A stretch of DNA of 64,000 bases, taken from positions 806,001-870,000 of the forward strand of contig JALPQD010000225.1 in the NCBI GenBank assembly GCA_023101885.1. The letters run 5' to 3'. The DNA is from Typhlomys cinereus. Lineage: Eukaryota > Chordata > Mammalia > Rodentia > Platacanthomyidae. The stretch's first letter is position 1; each line of letters begins with the position of its first letter. Shown in pieces: positions 23,111 to 34,192 of the stretch. Position numbers and translations under genes: made by a program. The notes under the pieces were generated by a model. It was not told where the DNA came from. It did no database searches and worked only from the letters and a program-made list of their open reading frames with translations.

Positions 23111-24104
23111 CACTAGGGCCATAAACTTTATGAAAAAGGCTAGAGATTGCATTCAGCCCTAGAGCAAATACACAATTTCCCTAAATCCAGTTCAGGGCAG
23201 AGAGACTAAATCTTCTTTCAAAAAAAAAAAAAAATCACAAAGTCCAGACCCTGGGCTTTTAGAGGCTGAGAGATGGGAGATCCTTGTCAGACACATCTTT
23301 TCTTCCACAGCTACATGAGGATCAGAGCAGAAGTGTGAACAAAAGGGAGAGAAGGGAGAAGCAAGTCATTAGGCAGAAGGAGAAAAGAGACGGGAGAGGA
23401 AGGCTGGAGAGTCTCTGGAGCCCGTAAATATTTGCTGCTTATGAAATAAACTCATTGGGACTGAAAGGACCTGAAGAATCCCACTGATTTATTCACTGTA
23501 GGCAGAAGTTGGAGAAAGTCTTCTTTTCACGAGCTCCCCTCCTATGGCTCAGCCCCAGGTGACAGAGAGTAAACCTTCCTAAGGGCCTTCCCGGACAGTT
23601 TGACGTTTTCTTGAATTAATAGGCATATAGCATCCCAAATTTATACACTGCCTCTTTCCACCCAAACAAGGAATGATTTCACAGTGAATGGAGTTCTCAG
23701 GATACCGGGAGAACTCAGGAAACTTCTCAGAGCAATTTTGTTTCCCAAGTCTGTCTTGAAAATCCAGTCATACTAGCTGTCTGGATGTAAAAGCAAGGGC
23801 ATAAATCTTAGTGGGATGCACTGTGGCATGTGTGAGCCTCAGTGTATATACACTGTCATGATGTTTTATCTGGCATACTTCAAGAACAGCCAAAGGAGGA
23901 AGGGAGGGAAAGTTTAGCAAAGGAGTCATCTTTTCTTGAGGCAGTCAGTTGCTCAGACCCTTCGCCCACAGTATTCCATGCACAGATACCTATCCTCTAT
24001 GTGAATGGTATGTTTGTGGTCTGGCCTCTGTACAGGAAGGTCACATGACCCAACTACTTAAATGAATGACTCAGTGAGGCTATGTGACTGTAGAGTCCTA
24101 GGCT
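23111..24104. other. Unassigned sequence
   Basis: An A run at 23220-23235 and purine-rich 23340-23410. Repeat-free as far as I can see. Short frames only. Confidence 0.45.
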
Positions 24105-24490
24105 TATGACACAGTGCCAAAAAGTAGCTGGCTTAAAACAATGGGAATGTCTGAAAGTTCTCAGGGACCGAAGTCTGAAAACAAAGTTCAGTGGTCATAT
24201 TGCTTCTGAAATCTGCTTGGGAAAGTCTTTTCTGCTCTTTTCTAGCTTCTGGTCATTTTCCAGGGGCTTTTGGAGTCCCTTAGTTTGCATCACCAGCCCC
24301 CACCCCCCGCCCTGCCCTGCCCTGCTCTGTGCAGGTCAGTCTCTACATGGCTGCTGTCTTGTAAGACACCAGTCATTTCATCAGAGAACACCCACTCCAC
24401 TGTAATCTCACCTTAAAGAATTTCATCGTCCACAATCTTATTTCCAAATAAGGTCATATTCATATTTAGGACTTAGATTTCTATTCTTGG
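24105..24490 (-). mobile_element. MLT1-type MaLR LTR, antisense
   Basis: Plus-strand words follow the antisense MLT1-type LTR: 'gtagctggcttaaaacaatg', 'gaaagttctcagggaccga', 'tgtaagacaccagtcatttc', 'actgtaatctcacctta', 'cttatttccaaataaggtca', 'tatttaggacttagatttc'. The C-rich patch at 24296-24326 is an insertion or expansion not expected in the family. Confidence 0.8.
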
Positions 24491-25267
24491 GCAGATATAG
24501 TTGTGTTTGGAGCACGGAGAAGGGGGTTTGCATAGATAACTATCTAACCCATAGCAGTGACTACAAAGAATATTGTCTGAAGTCTCAGTTGAACAGACTG
24601 AAAGTCATTTTCCCAGTTCGTCTTAATGAACACTTAAGAAGCTATCATGGGTATCAAGGACTGTGCTCAAGGGCTGTTTGTATTAGATGAGATGACCATA
24701 GTAAAACTTTTAGATCCTCTAGGTATGAGTACAACAGCATCAGCATCCCAAGATTAATGATCTTTCAGGAGATAGGCAATTATATCAAAATTGCAACACA
24801 TTATACAAGTATAGAGGGCACGGTGGCGATTAAAAGCCCTATGGAATATTTATATGACACAACAGTACCTGGTGGCAACAACCTCATGATGACTCCACAT
24901 GGAAATTACAGGCAGGTGAAGTTAGGTTTGTACTGGGCTCACATCCTTAAGGTAAATTTTCTTCAAGTTTTTTTGGATGCCGTCATTTCATATTCCAAGT
25001 GTGGTAGAATGAACTCCATGGTCATTTTTCTCTTATGTAGGACCACCGTGATCTTCATGGCTTATTGCTGCATTGTAGAGAAAATACCGTCATGAGAAAA
25101 TGTTTACATTTAAAACAGGACCTGAATGAGTGTCACTCGATGTCTTCCCCCGCTTGGAATGCTGCATTCACACAAGCCAGACTGGGATGGCTTATTTGTC
25201 TAACCCTTGACTCAGACAGAAATTAATGCAAAATGGGGTCACTCAACTATAGGAATTTTGTGGTCTC
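24491..25267. other. Unassigned sequence
   Basis: A 112-residue plus-strand frame at 24757-25095 has no motif I recognise and no clear splice context. No repeat recognised. Confidence 0.4.
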
Positions 25268-25747
25268 AATAAAAATGAGACCATCTCCACGGACTGGGGA
25301 GATGCCTCAGTGTATAGAACTCTTGCTACAAGCAAGAATGACCTGAATTCAGATTCCCAGCACCCACATTAAATGCCAGTCATGGTGCCAAATGCTTTGA
25401 ATTCCAGCACGGGGAAGGCAGAGACAAGAGCTCCTGAGAGATGCTGTCTCAGAAGATAAGGTGGCCAGTGATAGAGGGAGATAGCAGATGTCCACCTCTA
25501 GCCTCCTCACCCAGGCACAACATAAGTGCATAGACACAAGAACATATGAACATACAGAAAAAGGAACTAGGGAGAGAGCAGGAAGGAAGGAAGGAAGGAA
25601 GGAAGGAAGGAAGGAAGGAAGGAAGGAAGGAAGGAAGGAAGGAAGGAAGGAAGGAAAGGAAAGGAGAGAGGGAGGGAGAGAGGGAAAGAGGAGGGAGGGA
25701 GGGAAATATATCTATATAAAAGTGTAAGGGTTTAATAAAAATGAGAC
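25268..25747 (+). mobile_element. B4/RSINE-type SINE plus GGAA tract, with 14-base duplications
   Basis: Perfect copies of 'aataaaaatgagac' at 25268-25281 and 25734-25747 bracket the element. Inside: tRNA-like head ('ggactggggagatgcctcag', 'gaattcagattcccagcacc'), a B1-like part ('gaattccagcacggggaagg', 'gagagatgctgtctcag'), and a tail 'tgtccacctctagcctcctc'. The tail has become a large GGAA array at 25580-25710. The duplication pair shows SINE body and array are one insertion, so the array grew from its tail. Confidence 0.85.
25580..25710 (+). repeat. (GGAA)n tetranucleotide array
   Basis: About 19 consecutive GGAA units (25580-25655), then an interrupted GGAA/GGGA purine tract to about 25710. 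Tandem GGAA is the core ETS-family binding word. The 79-residue glutamate/arginine/lysine/glycine frame over it is a repeat translation. Confidence 0.95.
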
Positions 25748-26847
25748 TACTTGAAATTGTTTCATGAAAGTTTCTTTCTCCACTTTATTTCTGTAGTATC
25801 CAGATAATAACTGAGTCATTTGTAAGAATTGAGTAAATATTTGGGGACTGAAAGAATGGGCAGCAATTAGGAAGTACTTCAGAGCCAAATCATGGATTAT
25901 AGCAGACAAAGCAATTACTAACTCTTGATAGTTACAAACAGAATACTTCCATAAAATCAAAAAATATGAATATATCCCCCACATTCACATTTCAGGCATT
26001 TCTAAGACTAAGCCACAAAGAAAATCAAACAATGCCACTCTCCCTCCACGCTCAAATCAACCCTGGCCAATCAGTGTTTGTCCTACCTGAATCAGGGGGT
26101 TTTAAATTTCACCCTCAGGTGGAGGAAAATGTAAAGAGGAAGCTTCTAGCACTCAGCTCTGCCTTTCCTAGAAAGGTGAAGAGCACTGTGGAACATGCTT
26201 GCTGAAGAAATACTATTCTTGGATAAAAGTTCAATGCCCTAAGCAGGGCAGCTGAACTCATGGGCTCAGAAAAGCAAGCCAGAGATTTTTTTTCAGGAGG
26301 GTGGAAAAGCCACCCATTGTGGAGACACAGGAACTCAGTTGCAAGTGCACAGTCACATGGTACAGACCTCTGCAGGTGAATGAGAGCGTTCATCCTGAGT
26401 CCTGTGGCTATCAGAATAGCCAGTTCCTGGTGAGAGACAAAAATACACTTCCAGAATAGAGAAGATCATTTCTGGGTAGCTCAGACAGAGAATTCCATAG
26501 AGGTTACTATCATAAGCTGTAACTCCAGACACCCTTACTTTAAAAAAGAGCTTCTTAATGTTTCAGAAGCAGAGAAGGAAAAAGCAGCATTTGGGAGTTG
26601 ATCTAGATAAATCACTGTTGCTTCTTGTAATCAAGAGAATATAGAAAGGACCTCTAGCTTCTCAGAGATTTTTATTTTATGTAAGACCGACTTTTCCTGC
26701 CATTCACATACCAGCATTCATTTCTCCTATGAGAATATTTGAGAGAAAAGGATCATTAAGATTCTCCTCCCCCCAAGCCAAATTCTGAAGTGAAGCCAGA
26801 AAAGTGATATCCTTGTCTGAAATGACTTGTGAGTCACAAAGAAGTAG
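25748..26847. other. Unassigned sequence
   Basis: Short frames on both strands (longest 92 residues at 26115-26393, minus) without recognisable pattern. No repeat recognised. Confidence 0.45.
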
Positions 26848-27581
26848 AGAAAGTGTGACTTCTTTTTTTTTTTTTTTTAGATTTTTTTTATTTCAGCTCA
26901 TACAAACTTATTAGGTACACCAGTTCCCTCCCTCCCTCCCCCCCATACCCTCTGCTCCCCCTCCCCACCCTTCTCCCTCCCCATCCCCCAGTGCCTCCCG
27001 CCCCAATTCCCAGAGAGTCCTTTCTTGTGCATGTCTGATTTTCCTCTGGGCCCTCCTCTCCGATGACGTACAAGGACCCAGTGGCCTTTCCCTGAACCCT
27101 TTCCCGTGTTCCCCTTAGGTATAGGAACACTGCTGTGGCTGCCAATCCTTTACCTACAAGGCTCTTGGTGCCTTTAGCAGATGCTAGACTTTGTGAGGTC
27201 AACAGTCTGTTGGACAATGCGCAGGGCATGCAAAGTCCAATTATGATTGCTTCAGCCCTAACTAGTATAGAGTATCTTATATATCATTGCTCCTCCCATC
27301 CTTTTGCTCTTACACTCTTACCGCCCCCTCTTCCGCAAATTTCCCTGAGCTTCAAGATGGGGAGAGACTAAGCTGGCCTAGTTCTAGGTGGTTGATATAG
27401 AGTCTCTGAAGTTCTGGATTGTGGTTTGTTGATTTTCTTTTGCAGTTTTGCTGCTCCTGCAATGCCCTTCACTCCATCCTGGTGGGCATTGTATGTTACC
27501 CCCTGGCCAGAGACAAAAAGCTGTTAGAGTCTTGTGATAAAAGCACATTCAAAGGTAGATGTAATAGAAAGTGTGACTTCT
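26848..27581 (-). mobile_element. Young L1 3' end, 5'-truncated, with 16-base duplications
   Basis: The insert is 26864-27565. Perfect copies of 'agaaagtgtgacttct' flank it at 26848-26863 and 27566-27581. On the minus strand it runs from a truncated 5' end through 'cttcagagactctatatc' and 'gaagaggggg', to a G/A-rich polypurine tract (plus-strand pyrimidines 26922-27010), then 'acctaataagtttgtatgag' and an A tail. The tail, truncation and duplication are all typical of L1 target-primed insertion. The 113-residue minus-strand frame (26888-27229) lies in this 3' UTR and is not an L1 protein. Confidence 0.88.
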
Positions 27582-28137
27582 GTGAGTTAGCAATGAGGTA
27601 ATGCTGCAGGAGAACAGAGTGATTGACACACGAGCCATGTTGCTGGAGGAAGCACGCTGTTTCTCTCCCTCCCTTTTCCTTGATGCATGTGGTCACTATT
27701 TTGCATGCAAATTAAAAGCACAACATCAGTTGTCTGTCCTCTCTATCTTCAGATGCTGACCCAAGGATACTAGCTCAATAAGACAATGAGAGCCATTTGG
27801 AGCAGGTTCTATGGTGTAAACAGTTGGACAAACACTGAATTAGACAGAGGTGACCATTTGCTTTATCACAGTTTCTCAGAACATTCACTGAACTTCTTAG
27901 TAAGAGAACCTGGACAGTAAGTTCAGAGTGGAAAGCATTTCCTACACTCCTCTGATTGCTGGGCCCTCTCTGTGCAGTGACTTCATCAAAAGTGCTTTTG
28001 GACCATGTTACAGCAGAGAAAATAGGCCTCCATCAAGGTCTGCAAGTAAGTAATGAGAAACCTGGTTAAGTTCACAGACGTTCTTTCCTGATCTCACCAG
28101 AAGGGGAGGGCATATAGTCTAGCAGATAAAAAGTAAT
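27582..28137. other. Unassigned sequence with possible MIR remnant
   Basis: At about 28005-28075, 'gttacagcagagaaaatagg', 'ctccatcaaggtctgcaag' and 'taagtaatgagaaacctgg' weakly resemble antisense MIR core. The rest is unassigned. Confidence 0.4.
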
Positions 28138-28875
28138 CATTTTGCAAATGGGTGATGGACCCCTCCCTCAGTGAGGTTTCCTACTCTTATTACATCTACC
28201 CTTGAATGTGCTATTACAACAAGACTCCAGTTTAACAGCTTTTTGTCTCTGGCCAGGGGGTGACATACAGTGCCCAGCAGAATGGAGTGAAGGGAATTGC
28301 AGGAGCAGCAAAACTGCAAAAGAAAATCAACAAACCACAATCCAGAACTTCAGAGACTCTATATCAATCACATAGAACTAGGCCAGCCTAATCTCTCCCC
28401 ATCCTGGAGCTCAGGGACATTTGCGGAAGAGGGGGCAGTAAGATTGTAAGAGCAAAAGGATGGGAGGAGCAACGATTTGCAAGATTCTCAACAATAGTTG
28501 GGGCCAAAGCAATCATAATGGGACTTTGCATGCCCTGCGCAATGTCCAGCGCACTGTTGCCCTCATAAAGTCTAGCATCTGTTAAGGGCACTGAGACCCC
28601 TGGAGGCAAAGGATTGACAGCCATAGTAGTGATCTTATGCTTAAGGGGAACAAGAGAAAGGGCTTATGGAAATGCCACTGGGTCCTTATATGTCATCAGA
28701 GAGGAGGACCCAGTGGAGAGTTAGGCATACACAATAAAGGACTCTCTGGGAATTGGAGGGGAGGCACTGGGGGAAGGGGAGGGGGAGGAGGGGGTTCGGG
28801 GGGAGGAGGGGGGAGGGAGGGAACTGGTAAAAAATTTTAAAATGTATAATTAAATTTTTAATTAAAAAAAGGAAG
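28138..28875 (+). mobile_element. Young L1 3' end, inverted relative to 26864
   Basis: The same sequence as 26864-27565 on the opposite strand: 'ttgtctctggccaggggg' (28241-28260), 'cttcagagactctatatc', 'tggagctcagggacatttgc', 'gcatgccctgcgcaatgtcc', then a polypurine tract (28750-28825) and an A-rich tail to about 28880. The 5' edge is approximate and I found no clean target-site duplication. With its partner it forms an inverted repeat with arms of about 700 bases and a spacer of about 570 bases. Confidence 0.85.
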
Positions 28876-28880
28876 AAAAA

Positions 28881-29374
28881 AAAAGGCGCTACATAGTAAA
28901 AAAAAAAATTCATTCCATTCTATAGAGGTCACAATGAGGATATGAATGACTTAGATTTGATGTCTGGATCTGAAACTTGCTGGTTGTGTGTCTTCAATAG
29001 GCCCCTTGACCACTGTGGACTTAGTGCTGAAGTGTTGTGTGGAACAAAGGTATTCAGAGCTAAGGTGTCCAAAAGTGTCTGACCTTATGTAGGAATCCTG
29101 TAAAATGTGTTATCAATATGAGTGCCTTGAAAGTAATGAACAAGAAAACTGTTTACAAGCCAAGCCCTTCAAAGAATCCACACATTAAAGAACTCTTCCT
29201 CCATGTAGGATCAGTCTTGCATAATGACTCCTCTGGTGGCCACATCCCATGTTATGTCCGAGTCCTCAGGTCGCCACGATTAGTGATTCTCCTTCTTTTT
29301 AATTCTCAGGACACCTTTCAGTCTCAAAAGTGTAGTGAAGAACATTAGTATTAAGTAATTCAAACTCATTGGTG
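28881..29374. other. Unassigned sequence
   Basis: A second A run at 28900-28910 is followed by ordinary unique-looking sequence. Frames are 76 residues or less. Confidence 0.45.
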
Positions 29375-29695
29375 CAGACTCATGACCTTACAGTCTTGGA
29401 GGTTCGAAACACAAAGTTAGTCCCATTGGACTTGAGTTACGATGTCTGTTTGGGCTTTCCATCATCATAGAGGCTCTCTCTGCTCCATGAGAGAGCAAGC
29501 AGCAAACTGCAAGAGCAGACTGCTAATGGAAGCAGGTGGCTATTCAATCTCAGCACCTGCCCCCTGTTGGTGTGCCTTCCCTCAGCAAGTCTCCACCTTC
29601 TGAAGTTTCCACAACCTACCCACACATTTCAATGTCAGCTAAGAATGCAAACCCATGAGCTTGTGGGGGACAACTCACATTCAACCATGACACCT
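29375..29695 (-). mobile_element. Solo MaLR LTR, antisense
   Basis: Plus-strand words in antisense MaLR order: 'gaccttacagtcttggaggt', 'gagcaagcagcaaactgc', 'ttccctcagcaagtctccac', 'gaagtttccacaacctac', 'gagcttgtgggggacaactc', 'acattcaaccatgacac'. The left end is diverged. A CA tract (29747-29772) lies downstream. Confidence 0.65.
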
Positions 29696-29949
29696 TTAGG
29701 CTCCACAGGCAGACCCTCTTGTACCTCAAGTACAAGTACCCTCTTACACACACACATACACACACACACACAAGAAAGAATGTGGAATAACATCCAAAAA
29801 CTACTCTCTAATGTAAAGTATATGGGTTTATTTAGAGATGTTCTTTTACCCACAGATGAATTGGAATGTGACAATGATAACCATTTAGAAAATATTCACT
29901 TCCAAAATTAGGCAGAACAATTACATATTGACACATTTCATCAATATAC

Positions 29950-30189
29950 AGAGTGGGTAAGACAGCTTTAGCAGTTAAGAGACCTACTCACAAACCTGGC
30001 AACCTGAGTTCAAGCCCTGGAGATTCATCTGGTGGAAGGAGAAGACCAACTTCTGAAAATTATCTCTGACCTCCTTCTATGCACCACAGCATTCATGAAA
30101 GCTCTTTCTCTTTCTTTTTCCCTTGTTCACTCTCTCTTAAATGAATTAAATATAAATAAAATATTTTTAAAAGCTAAAAAAAAAAAAAA
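29950..30189 (+). mobile_element. Degraded B2-type SINE, host of an L1 insertion
   Basis: 'gagtgggtaagacagcttta', 'gcagttaagagacctact' and 'ctgagttcaagccctgg' are a decayed tRNA-like head with B box; the tail passes through CT-rich sequence to 'aaataaaatattt' and an A run (30177-30189). The L1 fragment at 30200 is inserted at this A run. Confidence 0.7.
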
Positions 30190-30699
30190 GTGCTTTTGAC
30201 CTAATTTCTCCCCATCCTGAAGCTCAGGGAAATTTGCGGAAGAGGGGGCGGTAAGATTGTAAGAGCACAAGGATGGGAGGAGCAATGATATGCAAGATAC
30301 TCCACACAAGTTAGGGCCGAAGCAATCATATTTGGACTTTACATGCCCTGCGCAATGTCTAACACACTATTGACCTCACTATTGACCTAGTGCTAAAGGC
30401 ACTAGGATCCTGGGAGGCAAGGGATTGACAGCCACAGTAGTCTTCTTATGCTTAATGGGAACACAGGAAAGGGTTCTGGGAAATGCCACTAGGTCCTTGC
30501 ACCTCATTGGAGAGGAGGACCCAGAGGAGAGTTTGGCATGCACATTAAAGGATGCTCTGGGGATGGGAAGGGGAGGCATTGGGGGATGAGGAGGGAAAGG
30601 GGAGGGGAGGGGGCACAGGGGGATAGGGGGTTCGAGGGAGGGGGGGACCGGTGTACCTGTTAAGTTTGTATGAGTGAAAATTAAAAAAAGTGCTTTTGA
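30183..30699 (+). mobile_element. Young L1 3' end with 17-base duplications, nested in SINE tail
   Basis: The insert is 30200-30682 (483 bases). 'aaaaaaagtgcttttga' occurs at 30183-30199 and 30683-30699. The internal sequence matches the copies at 26864 and 28138 ('gaagctcagggaaatttgcg', 'acatgccctgcgcaatgtc', 'ggacccagaggagag'), with a polypurine tract at 30548-30650 and the 'taagtttgtatgag' end. Minus-strand frames of 72-120 residues here are complements of the purine tract and are not genes. Confidence 0.88.
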
Positions 30700-31507
30700 A
30701 CATTGCATAAGAGTTTGCTTTGCAATAAATGATGTGAGCATAGTTCTTGTAAATGAAATTCCTGGGGGAATAGTAGATGTTGAAAAACAAGCGACTGTCT
30801 CAGCTCAGTGTGGATGCCTGTAAGTAGCCTTGGTAAATTAGAAACCAGAGTGGCAGTTAACAGCAGAGGTGAAGAAAGGTCTGAAAATTTTTTTTTCATC
30901 AGTTAGCACATGAATTAGATGGCTTCCATCATGGCATTTAGATTTTTACATTTTCAAGTGAGAGTGTGAGATTAGAGATAATAAAATCAATCCTTTGTTA
31001 AATTTTATATCCCCCAGTGCATGAGAAAATCTTGACTTCTGGTGGCAGAAATCTTGTTCAAGTACCTACTGTGTACCAGACAAAGATCTGGGCACTAACA
31101 CAGTCTGGATTAAGTTACTGCTATAGCCGATGCCAATTCTAACCAGGGATCAAATTAGAGTGTATGCTTTCACTTCATAATTTATCGCAATGGAAAGGAA
31201 TAGTGTTTCCTCTCCATATGGGGTTTTCTGACAACCAGAGTCATAGTGTAACCTGGCTTGGTGGTCTTCAGTTACGTAGGTGGCCACAAATAGTACTGTT
31301 TCTCATTGCATGTTAAATGCCATGGTGAGAGGGAGTCACTTTATCCTGAATAGTAGACACAAGAACACTGTGTCACTTCCCTGCTAACTCCCAGGAGTTC
31401 TCGTGTCTCTGCCCATGAGCCTGTTGCTTCTCTTCATCCGTGACACTGTGAATATGCAAACATTGAGAAATGCTGAGCCCTGACTCTCAAACCACATATT
31501 TAAAAAG
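30700..31507. other. Unassigned sequence
   Basis: No repeat recognised and no frame of note. Confidence 0.45.
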
Positions 31508-31872
31508 TCACTTGTTGCAGTTACTCTTCTTTTTGATATGAAACCACACTCATACACAATTAAGGGGAGAAAGGGAGATTTATTTGGCCTATAGTTCCAG
31601 AGTGGATAGAGTCCAGTGTGGTGGGGATCACACAGCAGAAGGCATGGCTGGAGGCAGAAGCAGGAGACACATTCAAGTAACCAAAACCATAATGAAGCAG
31701 AGAGATCAAGAACACAGTGAGAAGAAGGTCTGCTCCCTGTTACCTGACTTCCTCCAGAAAGGCTCCACCTCTTAAATGTGCCACAGCCTTCCTAAATATC
31801 AGCACCAGCTAAGGATTCAAACACGAGCTTGGGGTGAGGCGTAGACATCATATTCTAACCATGATGTCACCT
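31508..31872 (-). mobile_element. Solo MaLR LTR, antisense, with near-perfect 5-base duplication
   Basis: The LTR is 31513-31867, flanked by 'tcact' and 'tcacc' (4 of 5 match). On the minus strand it carries 'catcatggttagaatatg', 'gtggcacatttaagaggtgg', 'gcctttctggaggaagtcag', 'ccaaataaatctccctttc' (polyadenylation word) and 'gagtaactgcaaca' at its end. This is the same LTR type as 32352-34545 but a different, more diverged subfamily. A solo LTR usually results from recombination between two LTRs. Confidence 0.82.
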
Positions 31873-32346
31873 TTTGCCCTTCCAATTAGAAGGGCATACC
31901 AAATTACTTACGTATAGCATTTTATCTTCTTTCATTATAGGAAATATTAGGTAGCTATTTGAGTAGATATATACTAATGCCCTATAGTGTATACAACAAA
32001 AATGTGCTATTCTACTGGCCAATGGAGGGAAGATAAACACTAAGGTAGTGTGACTTCTGACAGCCTGACCCTGAGAACTAAGTAAGGAGTTGAGTCTGCT
32101 ATACTGAGGTTCAATGAGGCACCCCCCCCCATCTGCTATGTGGGTAGTGCAGCCATGGTGCTTAGTAGCCAAACTCACTGGGAACATGAGTTCCCTCATA
32201 CTCCTCAAACCTGGTCTCCAGTCTTCTTGTCAATGGCACTTCAGCAAAGGTTCATTTTCATGAAAATAATTTGTCAGTTCAGTTATGAAAACCAATTGAT
32301 TCCTTTTCTTCATTGCTCAAATTTCAGTTCCATTTAAAGGTAAAAC
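31873..32346. other. Unassigned sequence
   Basis: Includes a C run at 32122-32131. A 113-residue minus-strand frame (31867-32208) has no recognisable pattern. Confidence 0.45.
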
Positions 32347-32351
32347 CCTCC

Positions 32352-32682
32352 TGTCATGGTTTGAAATGTGTGGTCATGGTACCTTGAGAGGTGGAGCCTT
32401 GCTGGAGGAAGGCAGTCACAAGGGGTGGGCCTTGAGGTGGATTAGTCCCATCCTACCTCCAGGAGAAGTCTGCCTTTGCTGCAAGCAGTCTGCAGCTCTC
32501 AGCTTCCAAGATGTCTGCAATGACTTAGCCTCCTCCAGCTTTGGCCAACCAGCCATGCCACCTCTGCTTTGAGAGACTGTACCTTCCCTCTGGAACCGTA
32601 AGCTGAATAAACCTCCCTTTTTCCCTTAAGTTGATTGACTTTGAGTGTTCTCTCACGGCAATAGTTATGAGTAACTGTTACA
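32352..32682 (+). mobile_element. 5' LTR of the MaLR element (331 bases)
   Basis: Starts 'tgtcatggtttgaaatgtg' and ends 'gagtaactgttaca', with 'gctgaataaacctcccttt' as polyadenylation region. It is about 22 bases shorter than the 3' LTR, owing to one deletion between 'gaaatgtgt' and 'ggtcatgg' near its start. The internal region begins immediately after with 'gaaattggtactgggtag', the conserved MaLR start where the primer binding site lies. Confidence 0.9.
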
Positions 32683-34192
32683 GAAATTGGTACTGGGTAG
32701 TGGGGTATTGCTGTGAGATTAAGAACAGCTGGTACTACAACGTGAAGTTGTTTGTGAAGCTGAGAGAAATTAGTACCCAGAAGTATGGCCAATGCTGTGA
32801 TGTGGCTAGTATGCCTTTGGAACTGTTTGTTGGGAGAAATATGAAAAACTTTGGGACTCTATGCTGGGAAAGTCTTTGCGTCTTGGCGGTTGGGCCAAAG
32901 GGGCCTTTCTCGTGAGAGCTCAGAGGAGAGCAATGCTGTGAGGAGAGACGCAGACAGTGGAAGCCCAGCTTGTGAGGGTCCAGAGGGGAACAGAGACTGT
33001 GTTTGCAATTGGACGAGTGACACATGGAGTCATGTGTTGGCTGAGAGTTTAGTGAAGTTTTGCCCTCATCCTTGAAAGCTTGCCTGAAGTTAAGCTGGAG
33101 TGCTTGGCGGAGGAAATTTCAAAGCAATGTAGTCTTGACTATGTGATATGGCTACTTTTTAGTTGTCTTCAGAGTTATGAAAAAGAGCAAAGAATCAGGC
33201 AGGAAGAAGCAAAAACTGTAAGATCCAATGATGAAAAATATAATGGCAAACTTAAAACAGTTGAACCTGGAAGAAGCAGAGAACAAAATGGCTGTTGAAG
33301 AGATTAGCTCCATTTGTAAATCAAAGCCTGCTCTCACTTTGAATAATAGGAGAAGCCCTAGCTTGAGGGCAGGATCCTCAGGGAAGGCTCCCACTCATAA
33401 GAATGCACATCCTTTCAGAAGACTTGAGCTAAAGGGTGGAGTTCCAAAGCAAGAGCTGGTTTCTCTACCAAACAACTGCCCAGGAGTGAAAGAGATGGTC
33501 AGCATAGAGAAACAGAATCGGCTGTGATTCAAAGGGGCCAGTCTTAGCAAAGTCATCCACGTGGTTCTGGTTTTAGAGGCGTCAGTGATGCAAGAGGGAG
33601 GGGATCGTGGAGTCCTCCTCCAAGATTTCAAAAATTGGCAGAATCCAGGCATCATGAGGCAAGAAGCCTGCAGTTTAGAGGCCCAAGAAGGGTAATTTGG
33701 GCTGTAGAGTTAAAGCCTGGTTTGCCATTGAGAAGTAAAGATGTTAGAGATTCCAGACACAATGTGGGACACCTGCCAAGGAGAGCTGTATACCCTGGGA
33801 GGAGTCAACTCCAGAGAGCAATGTATTCTATGGGCAGCTGCATTGGCGGGGTGGAACCAAAGCCCTCTGGAACTGAGATGATTTCAACAAGAGGCTCACC
33901 TGTTGGACTTGAAGCTACAAGATTTGGAGTTTTTCCTGTTGGTTTTTGGTCTTGTTATGGACCAATCTTTCCTGGATATGTCCCCATTTCTTCCTTTTGG
34001 AATGGGAATGTTTATTCTGTGCCATTGTATACTGGAAGTATGTAACTCGTCTTTTGATTTTACAGGAGGGTTTGGATTTTGGACTTTTGGACTGTTGGGA
34101 CTACTGATGTAGTCTATGAAGACTTTTAAAGTTGGACTGAGTATGGTTTATATAATGAGATGGCAATGAGCCTGTGGGGGCCAGGGGTGGAA
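32683..34192 (+). mobile_element. Internal region of the MaLR element
   Basis: About 1.5 kb. Its opening ('aattggtactgggtagtggg') and words such as 'tttgggactctatgctggg' fit MaLR internal sequence. It ends in a purine-rich polypurine tract 'gggggccaggggtggaa' just before the 3' LTR. Frames of 60-136 residues on both strands are broken and overlap, with no protease, reverse transcriptase or integrase pattern, as expected for MaLR. Confidence 0.85.

Noticed and set aside
28686..28913. Proline/phenylalanine-rich minus-strand frame
   Set aside because: It is the complement of the L1 polypurine tract and A tail.
33635..34045. 136-residue frame in the MaLR internal region as a retroviral gene
   Set aside because: No gag, protease or polymerase pattern; MaLR internal regions are non-coding remnants.
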